A stretch of 64,000 bases of DNA from NCBI GenBank assembly GCA_013399695.1, contig VXAU01002071.1, positions 1,186,362 through 1,250,361 of the forward strand, written 5' to 3'. Below the pieces are notes generated by a model. The model was not told the origin of the DNA, did not search any database, and saw nothing but the letters and a program-made list of their open reading frames with translations. This DNA comes from Formicarius rufipectus. Its lineage: Eukaryota > Chordata > Aves > Passeriformes > Formicariidae. The position numbers were made by a program, and so were the translations under genes. Below, piece by piece: positions 46,101-58,100 of the stretch. Each line of letters starts with the position of its first letter. Within the stretch, counting starts at the first letter, position 1.

Positions 46101-49100
46101 GCAATCCTGGCTACTACCTGGTTGGAAAGGCTGCTGTGTTTTGCAGAGTCTCAGGGACCTGGAGCCAGCCTGGTCCTCGCTGTGAAGGTGGGTCTGTGCT
46201 CTGTCCCCTCAGGGAACAACCTCATAGTGTGGCTCTGAGTACAGGGGGGTCCTCAACTTTGCCACTTCAGACCTTCAGCAAGGGATTAAATTCCCCTTTG
46301 ATGACAAAACCGATTTTATAATATGTAAAGAATGAGCTTAGATGCCTGAATTTAGAGCCAGCAGCCTCCTCCCTGTGCTCCAGAGGCCGCTTGGCTCCGG
46401 CATGCCCACGGAGAGCCAGATGTTTATGGTGTTGGGGACCAGGCAAGGGCATGGGGTACAACACATATTTCTAGAGAAGACCAGCTGGAGTTTTATGAAT
46501 CAGTTCAATACTCTTTATTCAGAAAAGTCAGAGGAGAGACAGGGAACCCAAAGGCTGCTGTCAGAACAGAGCTGGCACTGCCTGGCATTTGAGCCCTCTG
46601 CCCTCACTCTTCACCTTCCCTTGTGTCTGACATGCAGGATGTTGCAGCTGAGCTGTCTCTCAGTAATTGTCTCTCCCAGACACTCTCATGGGCTCTTCTC
46701 CTCCCTCTGCAGAGGTGATGTGCCCTCGGGCACCGAGCATTGCCAACGGGCTGCACAGTGCCCAGCACCTGGACAAGGTGTCCCGGGGGGTGACCGTGCA
46801 CTACAGCTGCAGGGAAGGCTACACACTGCGGGGGAACGTGTCCATCACCTGCACGGAGAAGGGGCTCTGGAGCTGGCCCCTGCCCCGCTGTGAAGGTGGG
46901 TGGGTGTTCCTGGGCTGGCACTAAGGGTGCTGGGTGCTCTGGAGCAACACAACAGTCTTCTGGCAGTGAGGAGAAGAGGGCTGTGTGTGCAGGATGTGGC
47001 CCACGCACTGAAGTATTGAAGTTTGAAGGATGCTGTCCATGTTCCCACAGCAATAGACTGCAAGGTGCCCGAGGTGCAGAACGGGAAGGTCTACAAGCTG
47101 CAGAGCACCTACAAAGCTGGGGAGACTCTGCACTTTGACTGTGATGCTGGTTATGCTGCAGAGGGCACCTACGAGACTCGGTGCCAGCCCGGGGGAACCT
47201 GGGACCCACCAGTGCTCGTCTGCCACAGGGGTGAGTGTGGGTGCCCACTGTGCCCTGAGGGCAGCCCTGCCTGGCGAGGGCTCCTCGCAGGCAGCACCAG
47301 AATGCACAGGCAGGGCTGTTCCTGTGATGGACATCATGCCAACTCCCTTCCCCTGGCACCCTCTTCTTTTGTTAAGTCTTTGTCTCCCTCTTGCAGTGCG
47401 CCCCTGCCCCATGCCTCCAGACATCCCCAATGGGAACCACAACGGCCAGGGCAAGGCATTTTTCACCACGGGAATGTTTGTAAGATACACCTGCAATCCT
47501 GGCTACTACCTGGTTGGAAAGGCTGCTGTGTTTTGCAGAGTCTCAGGGACCTGGAGCCAGCCTGGTCCTCGCTGTGAAGGTGGGTCTGTGCTCTGTCCCC
47601 TCAGGGAACAATCTCATAGTGTGGCTCTGAGCACGGGGGGCACTCTCACTATTGTAAACAGACCCTCCAAGAAGGTTAATCCCATACAAAGTGTTGCCTG
47701 GCATCAATTAAATGTCAAGTCCTTCAGTGGTGAAGGTGGGGCTGGGGAGGTTTGTGTAGATACCACACTGATTTTACTGTTGCAATAATAACAGCCTGTG
47801 GTTTTTTGTTTTTTGTTCCAAATCCTTTTGCACACCCTCATTTCCAGTGACTGTCTGCATAAACCCGACTATAGCCAATGGAAGGCAAGTTGATGCTCAA
47901 GGATTTATCTCTGCACCTGGACAAACACTGACATTTCAGTGCCACGATGGTTACAGCCTGCAAGGCAGTGCCAAGATCTCCTGCCAGGAGGATGGCAGCT
48001 GGCAGCCTCCTGTTCCTGTCTGTGACAGATCACTCCTTTACCACAACTCCTTAAACAGGCCTGAATCTTCAGGTAAAGAACAACTTAGCTGACTCGGGGT
48101 ACACTGCTATTTCACTCCTAACCCTCTTTGGAAAATGTGGTTAAACCCTTTGAGTGGAAGAAGAATAAGAGTGAGAAGAAGAACCTGTTCCTCTGCAATC
48201 TGTGGGAAAATACCTCGTGTCTGTTTAAGAGTGGCTTCATTAATAAACAATTTAGCAATGCAAACAAAACACCTTTCCTCCCGACAGGACTTTTTCTGTG
48301 CTTGCACCTGACACACCTGCCCTGCCTGGCTCTCATGTCTGTTTTCTCTCCCAATAGGTGGTTGTGGTCCTCCCACAAACTTACACTTTGCTGAGCTAAA
48401 TGAGGAGCATAGAAATGCGGTTGATTTTTCTGTTGGGAAGACTGTGCAATACACTTGCCGACCTGGATATGCTAAACACCCAGGAATGTCACCTACTATT
48501 ACATGCCTTGAGAGCGGAGTGTGGTCAGAAGCACTAGAGTTCTGTAAAAGTGAATAGCTCCTTGATTTGGTGTCTGTTGCTCAAGAAGGAATAGGTCCTA
48601 GGTTCTGTCCACGCTGCAAAAACCTTTGTGCTGTTCTGGTCTTAAACTAATACGTGACTAGTGAAGCCATGTAACTCTTTGCTATTTGAAACCTGTTTTG
48701 GGGGTAACTGGAGATGCAGACAGATGACTGGAGTCAAAGTTGCATCTGTTGTGCCATGGTAGAGAGAGACAGAAGGCTAAAATGCGGGTATTTTCCTCCT
48801 CCAGGGAAACAGTGCAGTCACCCTGGTGAACCTGTGAATGGGAAAATTATTTCCCTAACAGATCTCCTGTTCGGCTCAACAGTGGTGTATGGCTGTGAAG
48901 AAGGGTAAGTCCTGGCTTTGGCTACTGCTTAGAGATGTATTAGGTAAGTCTCCCCTTTCCTTCCTCCCATTCATTCATTCCCAATAAATAGATTCTGTAC
49001 AAAACCATACAGGGTTCTATACCTATATAGCTCATAAAGTGCTCACTATCTTCTCTACACATATAAATACTGTGAAATGGGTTTGGCAGAGCGAGGAAGG

Positions 49101-52100
49101 ACCTTCTCCTTCAGTGTCACAGCTCTGCTGTCATCAGGGCTGACCCCACCACCCTGGGTGGTTAGGGAGAGGCAGTAACTCCAGCTGAGATGACTTGGGA
49201 TGACTCTTCAATCCTTTTGACACCAGGCACAGGTTAATTGGACAATCCAGCAGACGATGTGAGCTTTCTGGAGGACGTGTTGTGTGGAGTGGCGACGTTC
49301 CCATTTGCCAGCGTAAGTAGCTTCCACCTCCAGGGGTTTGCATGGATCCGGTAAATATTTTCCAGAAGAGGCTGCCACGTCTTTCCAATCAAAGGCAATT
49401 TCTCTGCCCTGTGGGCCTGAAAATTATCAGAAGGTTTTGAACTCATAAGAAAACGTTCTGGGAAAGGGTACAAGGTCACCAAGCTTAATGGACTGTAGAA
49501 AGCAACATCTCCACTGGAGCTTTTCTAGCAGTGCTTGAGTATCCTGCTGCTGATTGACATGTAGGAGAGGAAGGGAAAATATGTACAGCTTAGGGGTTGT
49601 TACTGTCAGACACAGAGAGACTGAGGGTCAGCCCTAGGGAGACACAGAGCTTTGTGCCAGGGCCAGCAGTGGAATCCTAAAGTCCCAAACTGTGAGCTGA
49701 CTCCTCTGCAAGCACAGATAACTGGTGTCTACCCAAAGAGCTGCACCTCAGCACTTACACCTTGGTGTTTCTCTGCTGGTTGAGCAGTATTGCTGATTAG
49801 GTGACAGTTTCATATGAAGAAATAAATATTTGCTGATACATTTGAGGTTTTAAAGCATTTCACAGATCCTCCAGATACCTATGAACCTAAGGTGATGTAC
49901 AGACTGTGCCTGAGCTTGCCTTGGCACTGCATGCAGAAAATGAGCATTTTACAAAAGTGATGCAAAATAACTATTTGCTTTCTTATTTCTTAAACAGTAA
50001 AAAATATAAAGCATGTAAGGGTTTCCTCCACAGAGGTTTTACTGGGCTGCTCTCTACCTGCTACAGAAATTGCTGGTCAGGAAAGTGGGATCCTGTTGCC
50101 AACAAGACCTCACCTGGGAGGTCTCATCATTGCAGTTGCTCCATGTCTAGAACAAGTGTTTATGCCCCACAGCCTGAGGGATTTGCAGGACTTCGGTGCT
50201 GCTGTTGAGTTCAGACACCTCGTTGTGGACCTCTGCAGGTATCCCTTGCGAGCCACCTCCGGACATTCCCAACGGGAAGCACACGGGCAGGCTGCTCAGT
50301 GAATTCCACTATGGCACATCCGTAACATACACCTGCAACCCCGGGTTCCCTCTCCACGGAGAGCCCTCCATCCACTGCACCACCCAGGATGGCAAAAACG
50401 GCGTGTGGAGCGGGCCCATCCCGGCGTGTGGAGGTAGGGCTGGGTGTGGGGGCAGACAATCCTCCTGTTACTGCTCTCTCATGTCTGGAAAGATTAGGAG
50501 ACTCCAGAAAGCTGGACTTCTAGCCCCAGGATCTGCAAGGGCTGGTGTGCAGCTGAGGGCAGGAGGCTGGAGAGGCATCCCACTGCCTCCAGCATCCCCA
50601 GCCTCACCTTTCAGCTTGGGTCTCTCAGGAGATGTTTGATATCTGTGGATGCTCACAGCACACCATCTATAGGAAAATGATTTTCAGCCTTATGCCTTAA
50701 AAGGGACTGCAATCCTACATGGCCTTGCAGCTGCACAGCTCTGCCTACGTGCCTGTTCTGAGGAGCTACACCTTTTTTATTTTCCAGAAGCAAATTGTCC
50801 TGTCCCCCGGGTCCAGAACGGGAGGATCGTGTCTCCCAGATCTGCCTACGCACACCAGGACACCGTGACCTTTGAGTGTGAGCCAGGCTATGCCCTGCGT
50901 GGCCACAGAGTGCTCCAGTGCCAGCTCAATAACACCTGGGAGCCACCCGTGCCAGTCTGCGAGCAGGGCAAGTGTTCCAATGGCTCTGCATATAAACCTC
51001 CCCTGCTCTCCCAAATTTGCTGTTCCTTAGGTCTTTTTAACAACTGGGCTGGCTTCTCTTCTCTTGGTAGCTGGCTGCAGTGCCCCTCCCAGGCTGGACT
51101 TTGCTGAGTTGAAGGAGCCCAACAACAACCAGACGGTCTTTCCCGTGGGGAGGACGGTGGAATACGTGTGCCAGCCTGGGTATTCCCAGCACCCGGGGAT
51201 GCCACCATCCCTCACATGCCTCGGGAATCAGACCTGGTCTGTGGTGCTGGAGTTCTGTAAAAGTACGTTCTCCAAGTGCTGAAGAAGCCAAAGTGTCGGG
51301 CTTGGCTGGATTTCTACATTCTTCCAGCTTTATGGGTTTCTGTACCTTCTGCAGTCTGCTCTCTGTGTTGGCATCCCTGGCTGGGATGTGAGTAGCAGCT
51401 GAGGGTTAACAGAGGCTGGCATTCCCTTCCAGGGAAGCAGTGTCCTGACCCAGGGAATCCAGAGAAAGGCAGAGCTGTTGTCCTGACAGACCTCCTCTTC
51501 GGGTCCAAGATTAACTACACTTGTGATGACGGGTGAGTGGTGCACAAGCTGAATTCAGCTGCCAGGTGAGAGTGAAGTGGATTTTCAGCCGTACACAACG
51601 TACTCCTCAGGTCAGAAGTTTCAGCTGCCACTTACAAGGGTTGTAAAGAAATCTCAGGTCTCTTACTGTTAAATTAATAAATCCTTCTGTGTGGCTCCAG
51701 GTACAAGTTGGTTGGAAGCTCTCAGAGAACATGTGAGGTCTCTGGCACACGTGTCTTGTGGAGTGGAGATGCTCCTGTCTGCCAGCGTAAGTAGGCCACA
51801 ACAAAAGGTCCTTGGAGATGGTTTGCAAGATAAAGTGAAATGACTTTCAAGCCTAAGATTTTATTGCAAAAGATTCAAGTCACTGGATGTGTAAAATCTT
51901 TCCTTTTTATTTTCATATTTTGGTTTGGATGCCTCTGAAAATGTTTCCAAAGATCTTTTACTTATCCTGGTCCAAACTGGGAAGAAACATTAATATATTA
52001 AATATATATTAATATATTAAACTCCCTGTTACTGGGTAAGTATTTCTCACTGGGCACATGTAGGAAGGTGTGACAAGTCTCTCCCTGTGCGTGTCACCAA

Positions 52101-55100
52101 CGTGACAACATTATGGAAAAGGAGGTACAAATTGTCCCACCACCTCCAGACATGGGCAACAAGGAACTGACTCATAGGAGGACACAGGTTTTCCTTCCCA
52201 CATTGATTTTTTTCCAAGCAAGCTTTGTTTCTGGGCACTGTATCAACGCTGAGATGGCTTTGTCCCCACTGATTCCCTTCCTGGGTGTGCCCTGCAGACC
52301 TGGGGTGCTCCTGAGGTGCTAAAAGCCCCCTTGTGCCTGCCCGCAGGTATCATCTGTGATCCACCTCCAGACATCCCCCACGGGAGACACAGCGGGCACT
52401 CGAGGGACACCTTCTCCTACGGGGATGTGGTCACCTACACCTGTGACCCCGGGCACTCCCTGGCAGGAGATCCCTCTCTCCTCTGCACCTCCTCGGACGG
52501 GGAGCACGGAGCGTGGAGCGGGGCAGCGCCGCAGTGCCGAGGTAGGGCTGGGAGGGCTCTGCGAAGCCTCCCCACCAGAGAGGTTTGGTCGGGGCAGATA
52601 TTTACCCACAGGAGTCAGTGGAGTTCATTGTCTTCCTCCTTTGCTGTTAGAAGGCTGTATTTTTAATTTTTCTCCTTGCCCTGTGCATAATTCTTACCGG
52701 CTTTCCCTTCTCCTTGGCAGAGGTGAAGTGTCCTCCTCCTCCAAGCATTCCCAATGGGAAGCACAGTGGGCAGCCCTGGGACACACACCTGCCAGGCTCT
52801 GCCGTGCAGTACAGCTGCACTGAGGGCTATTCCCTCCTGGGCAACGCCTCCATCCACTGCACTGCCGAGGGCACGTGGAGCAGGCCCCGGCCCCGCTGTG
52901 AAGGTGGGTTTGATGTCGGCTTCTTTCATCCTCCTGGGGACCCTTCTTCCTTCTTGGCTCTTGGTCCAATTGCTGCAGACCAAGTCTCCAGTGAGAGGCA
53001 GAGACCCAAGGTCCCACAGGCAGGAGGAGCCCCATCTGTCTCTATGGGTGTCCCTTTCTGTTCCCACTAAGCACAGACTCTCGGGAATAGCTGAATAATG
53101 ATATTTTGTGTAAGAACAAGAGCCAGTAATGTTGATGTGCCCAGAGAGTGATGGTACTGCTCCTGCTCAGGGTCCCTCCACATTGATTTGGTTCAGGGGT
53201 TTTTTGGATCCAGGGGCTGGTTGGTTGGGTCCAGTGGTTGTTGGAATCCCAGGGTTGGTTGGTTGGCTGGATCCAGGGATTCTTTGGATCCAGTGCCTGG
53301 TTTGGATCCAGGATCTGATCAGTGGGATCCAGGGACTGATTAGACTTAGGGGCTGGTTAGTTGGATCCAGGAGTTGATTTGGTTGGATCTAAGGGAAGAA
53401 TGCTCTTTTCTTCCAGGAATTGGCTGCACCAGACCAGAGATCAAGAACGGAAGGACAGCTGGACTGGCGACCACCTTCAGACTCACTGACATCATTGTCT
53501 TTGAATGCGATTTTGGTTATGCCTTGAAGGGCTCCCAAGAGTCTCAGTGCCAGTTTGGGGGAAAGTGGGACCCTCCTGTGCCCACCTGTGAGAAGAGTAA
53601 GTGCAAATGAGGTGGAGCGTGGTAGCTGATTTCTTCTGAACCACCTGGTAGGGTGCAACACGTCACACTGGAGGCAAAGGGGCTCCTCTCAAGGCCTGAA
53701 AGGGAAAAATACACCAGTTTCCCATCTTCATAATCCCCATTCAAGCATTGCAACTGCTGCCCAGGGAAGTGGGGGAATTGACCATCCCTGGAGGGATTTC
53801 AAAGACATGTAGATGACATGGTTCAGTGGTGGGCTTGACAGTGCTGGGTTATTGGTTGGACTCAATGAATTCAAGGATCTTTCCCAACCACTGTAGTTGC
53901 CTAGTGAGAAATGATCATTTGTGACATCAACAAGCCCAAAAGCCATGAAGGTTGGAAGGTAAGTGAGAGTAAGAAGGAAGCAAAATTGACTGACATCCCT
54001 AGTAGCTACTGTGCAAATGTTAGTGGGAAAGTTAAAAGACTTCCTTACCCTACAGTGGGGGGTTGTGGGACCAGCTCTTTGCTACTGAGGACTTTTTCCC
54101 TCCTCATAGTGCCACCGTGTCCTTCCCCTCCAAACATCACAAATGGCCATCATGACAGCAAGGATGTGAAAGTGTTCATCCCTGGAATGACAGTGAAGTA
54201 CTACTGTGACCCGGGGTTTGTCCTCACTGGGACAACAATGGTTTCCTGTTTGAAATCTGGATCCTGGGGCATCCCTTACCCCCGGTGTGAAGGTGAGCTG
54301 TAAATGCTGTTACCCACAGTGAAAAGGGAGACCACTGTGGTCGCACGGTCTCCCCTGAATTTTGACCTCTCAAAAACGAACAGGGAGCCCACAGCTCTGG
54401 CAGCCCCTTCCCCAGCCCAAGCTTTGACACTTTTCCCTTCCAGTGATCACCTGCACAAGCCCCAGCATCCAGAATGGAGAAGTGGCTGAAGGCCAGAGCG
54501 CCGTGTACCATCCTGGGGCCAACATCACCTTCCAGTGCCACCCAGGCTACGTCCTGCGGGGCAACCACACAGCCAAGTGCCACCCTGATGGGCGCTGGGT
54601 GCCTGCTGTCCCCACCTGTGAGAAAGGTGAGCGTGGGCACCTGGGGTTGAGGGGGAGGCCATCCAAAGGCTGAATGGCCAGCAGGTCGAGGGAGGTGATT
54701 CTGCCCATCTACTCTGTTCTGGTGAGACCCCACCTGCAGAGCTGCCTCCAGCACAGGAAGGACATGGATCTCTTGGAGAGAGTCCAGAGGAGGCCACCAA
54801 GTTGATTAGAGGGATGGAGCACCTCTCCTATGAGGAAAGGCTGAGAGAATTGGGACTGTTCAGTCTGGAAAAGAGAAGGGTTTGGGGTGACCTAATTGCA
54901 GCCTTACAATACCTGAAGGGAGCTGACAAGAAATATGGAGAAAGCCTATTTTCAAGGGCCTGGAGTGACAGGACAAGGGGGGAATGGCTTCACACTGACA
55001 ACGAGTAGGTTTAGATTAGACATTAGGGTCTAACCAGGCTTCCAGCATGGGCAGGAGCTGCGCTCACTTTGGTGGCATTGGGAATAAGCTGGTGGCATTG

Positions 55101-58100
55101 CTAAAGCCTGTGGTTTCCCAAAAGGAGACAGGCTTGGGTGTTACAAGTACTGAAATCAAAGATTCCTGCACTCTACAGCTCTTAAGAGGACACACTGTAT
55201 GATGGCAGAGCTGCAGTGCAGGATGTGCAGAGTGTGAAAGCATCCAACTGGCTAAACTATTTTGGGGACATTATAGTTTTTTAACTATTATTTAACTATT
55301 TTGAGGGGCATTGTTTTAGTAGCATCTAAATTAGGCGCATGTGTCCTTACTTGCTGAGTGTTAATTTAAGTGTTCAAATGTCCAAATACATAGAAGGTAC
55401 ATTAATGCATTGGGCTTTAACAGTGCCTATAAATGCACTTGTTTCTCTTTAATTGCTTCTCACAGCCAAGGATGTATTTCTCAAGGGCATTTTGTTTCTT
55501 GGCAGCTGGTTGTGGCACACCAACGAAGTTATTGTTTGCTGAGCTGAGCAAGGAGTATGAAAATCAGACCGAGTTTCCTGTTGGGAAGACTGTGAACTAC
55601 ACTTGTCAACCTGGATACGTGACACAGCCTCAAGTACCACCAACTATTACATGTCTTGAAAATCAAACGTGGTCTGAACCCCAGGAGTTTTGTAAATGTA
55701 TGTTTTGCAGATACTTGTAGTTTGTTCAAATTGCTGTGTGAGGGAACCTTGTAATTTCTCCTTTTCAGTTCCCTTCTCTAGAGGATTCAGGCAAACTCCT
55801 AGAAATACTGATCTTTTCCCTATGACATTGAGTTAAAGAAGTTTAAAACCGGATCACCTCGTTCCACCCCCTGCCATGGGCAGGGACACCTTCCACTTGC
55901 CCAGGTGGCTCCAAAACCTGTCCAACCTGGCCTTGGACAATCCCAGGGATGGGGCAGCCTCAGCTTCTCTGGGCACCCTGTGCCAGGGCCTGCCCACCCT
56001 CACAGGGAACACTTTCTCCCCAGTATCCCATCTAACCCTGCCCTCGTTCAGTTTGAAGCCATCACCCCTTGTTCTGCCTGAAGTCTCTCCATCTGTCATG
56101 TAGCCCCTTTAGACACTGGAAGGGACTCTCAGGTCTCCCCAGAGCCTTCTCTTCTCCAGGCTGAGCACCCCCATCTTTCCCAGCCAATAAGGGAATTGCT
56201 CAGCCCCCTAAGCACCTTGCCCTTTTCTTAATTTTGTTTTGTCCTCTCTCTTTAGTGCTGCAATGTCCTTCACCTCCAGCTATTGACAAAGGGAATCACA
56301 ACAGCCAGGACTTGGAAGTTTTCACCCCTGGGATGGTTGTAAACTACAGCTGTGACCCTGGCTACAGCCTCCTGGGAGAGGCATCGATCCACTGCACCCA
56401 CTCTGGCAACTGGAGCCTCCCTCTTCCTCGCTGTGCAGGTACACTCTGGTTCCAAGCTGGGAGCTATGGGTTGTCTGGGGCCTTCTGCCACTGAAAACCT
56501 GTAGGACTTATGCTTGCCCTTGCCAAAATTTGGAATCCTTCAGTCCTTCCCCTTTGTTTTCCATGTTTCTTGTAAACTTCTCTGTGCATGCTCAATACAC
56601 ATTTGAAAGCAACTTTGTGGAGTTGCTATCCCTGTTTCTCCCTATGTTTTCTTTCCTTGCAGGTGGCTGTGGTGCACCTCCAAACTTGTCCTTTGCTGAG
56701 CTAACCAGGGAATACAGAAATAAAGTGGAGTTTGCTGCTGGGGACATCGTGCGCTACAGCTGCCGAGCAGGATACATGAGACGCCCCGGACTGCCCCCAA
56801 CTCTGACATGCCTCAAAAACCACACGTGGTCTGAAGCGCTAGAGTTCTGTAAAAGTGAATAGCTCCATCAGTTTGGTCTTGTTGGAAATTGTCTGATTTG
56901 TGGGTTTCCTAAAGCAAGTCTTTAAAAAAAAAAAAAAAGATTCATACATGGCTTCACTAGTCACAGAGTTTGGGCCGCTATTGGCCTTTTAAAAATCAAA
57001 ATGATTGGTGTCAGAATGTGGACAGAGCCTTAAGATACCTTCTCATAGTGTGTTACACAACTGCAAGAGAGGAGTTTAAACTCAGCCTTGTTCTTTCCCA
57101 GGGAAGCAATGTAAATACCCAGAAACACCCAAGAATGGCAAAGTTGTTGTTCTGACAGATCTCCTTTTTGGGTCAACTGTGAACCACATGTGTGAAGAAG
57201 GGTGAGTTCCACGCTGCCTTTGCTGACTCCGTGTCTGAGCTTGGTGTTGGGCAACTTGTGGTAAAGGACAAGAGTTTGGGTTTTGGTGCCAATTTGGCCT
57301 GCTTAGAAAAGCAAGAAGTGTCTCATTCTTCCCTTCCTGTGCTCAATAGATTAATTTGCAAACTTCAGTTTGCCTTCTCAGAAGGCCACGGAGCAGAAGC
57401 TGAGAGTTGGTCCAAGTCCTGACTTAGCACCTGACCAATCTGACCAAGAGTCATTTGGGATCACTGTTGCTCCTTTTGGATCTAGGAAGAAGGAACTTGG
57501 TGTCCTTCACTCCCATGTGCCAAAGCAACAGAAACACCTCGGTGACCAGCCAGAACCAGGAGGCTGCAGAAGGAAACCTCTGGGGGTAGTGCCAGAGTGG
57601 GAGTGCAGAGTCCAAGCTGAATGACCTGGTATCAGCTGATACTTCCCTCTCTGTTCCTCCAGGTACAGGCTGGTTGGACAGGCTCACAGGAAATGTGTGA
57701 TTTCTGGACGAGATGTGGCATGGAGTGGTCATTCTCCCACTTGTCAGAGTAAGTAGGTCACCACTAGATCAAGCCCAGAACTGGCAAAAAAAGTCCTTAG
57801 AATGAAATAGTGGCATTTCCTTTAAATAAATAGAATTACAGGAATATGACTTTTATAGCATAATATTTCCCTAGGAAGTTTTTTTGTTTGTTTTTGTTTT
57901 TTTGTGCTTGAGAGTTTGGTTTCTTCTAAAAATCTTCTGGATGCAAGCTTTTGATCTGCCACAGCAATGTAGACTGAAGAGTTGTGAGATGCCTGCAGGG
58001 ATTTGTCCCTTTGTTTCACAAACATACATAATGAATTAAGGAGGAAATGTGTTTTGCAGTAAAAAGAGTGGGACATTGACTAAAACTGAACTGGAATCTT

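Larger units (their letters stand above)
44585..48072 (+). other. N-terminal C/D modules of gene 6 (CCP1-8)
   Basis: Order D, C, D, C, C, D, C, D. CCP2-4 (45321-46187) and CCP5-7 (46713-47579) are tandem copies. CCP8 (47848-48072) is 75 residues because the exon runs 14 residues past the fourth Cys (polar SLLYHNSLNRPESS) before the donor, probably a flexible hinge before the long-repeat-like region. Confidence 0.85.
51071..53596 (+). other. A-B-C-C-D unit 2 of gene 6 (CCP13-17)
   Basis: A (51071), split B (51433/51701), C (52347), an additional shorter C-like module (52721, PPPSIPNGKHSG) and D (53417). Unit 1 and unit 2 A and B exons are clearly related in length and sequence. Confidence 0.82.
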
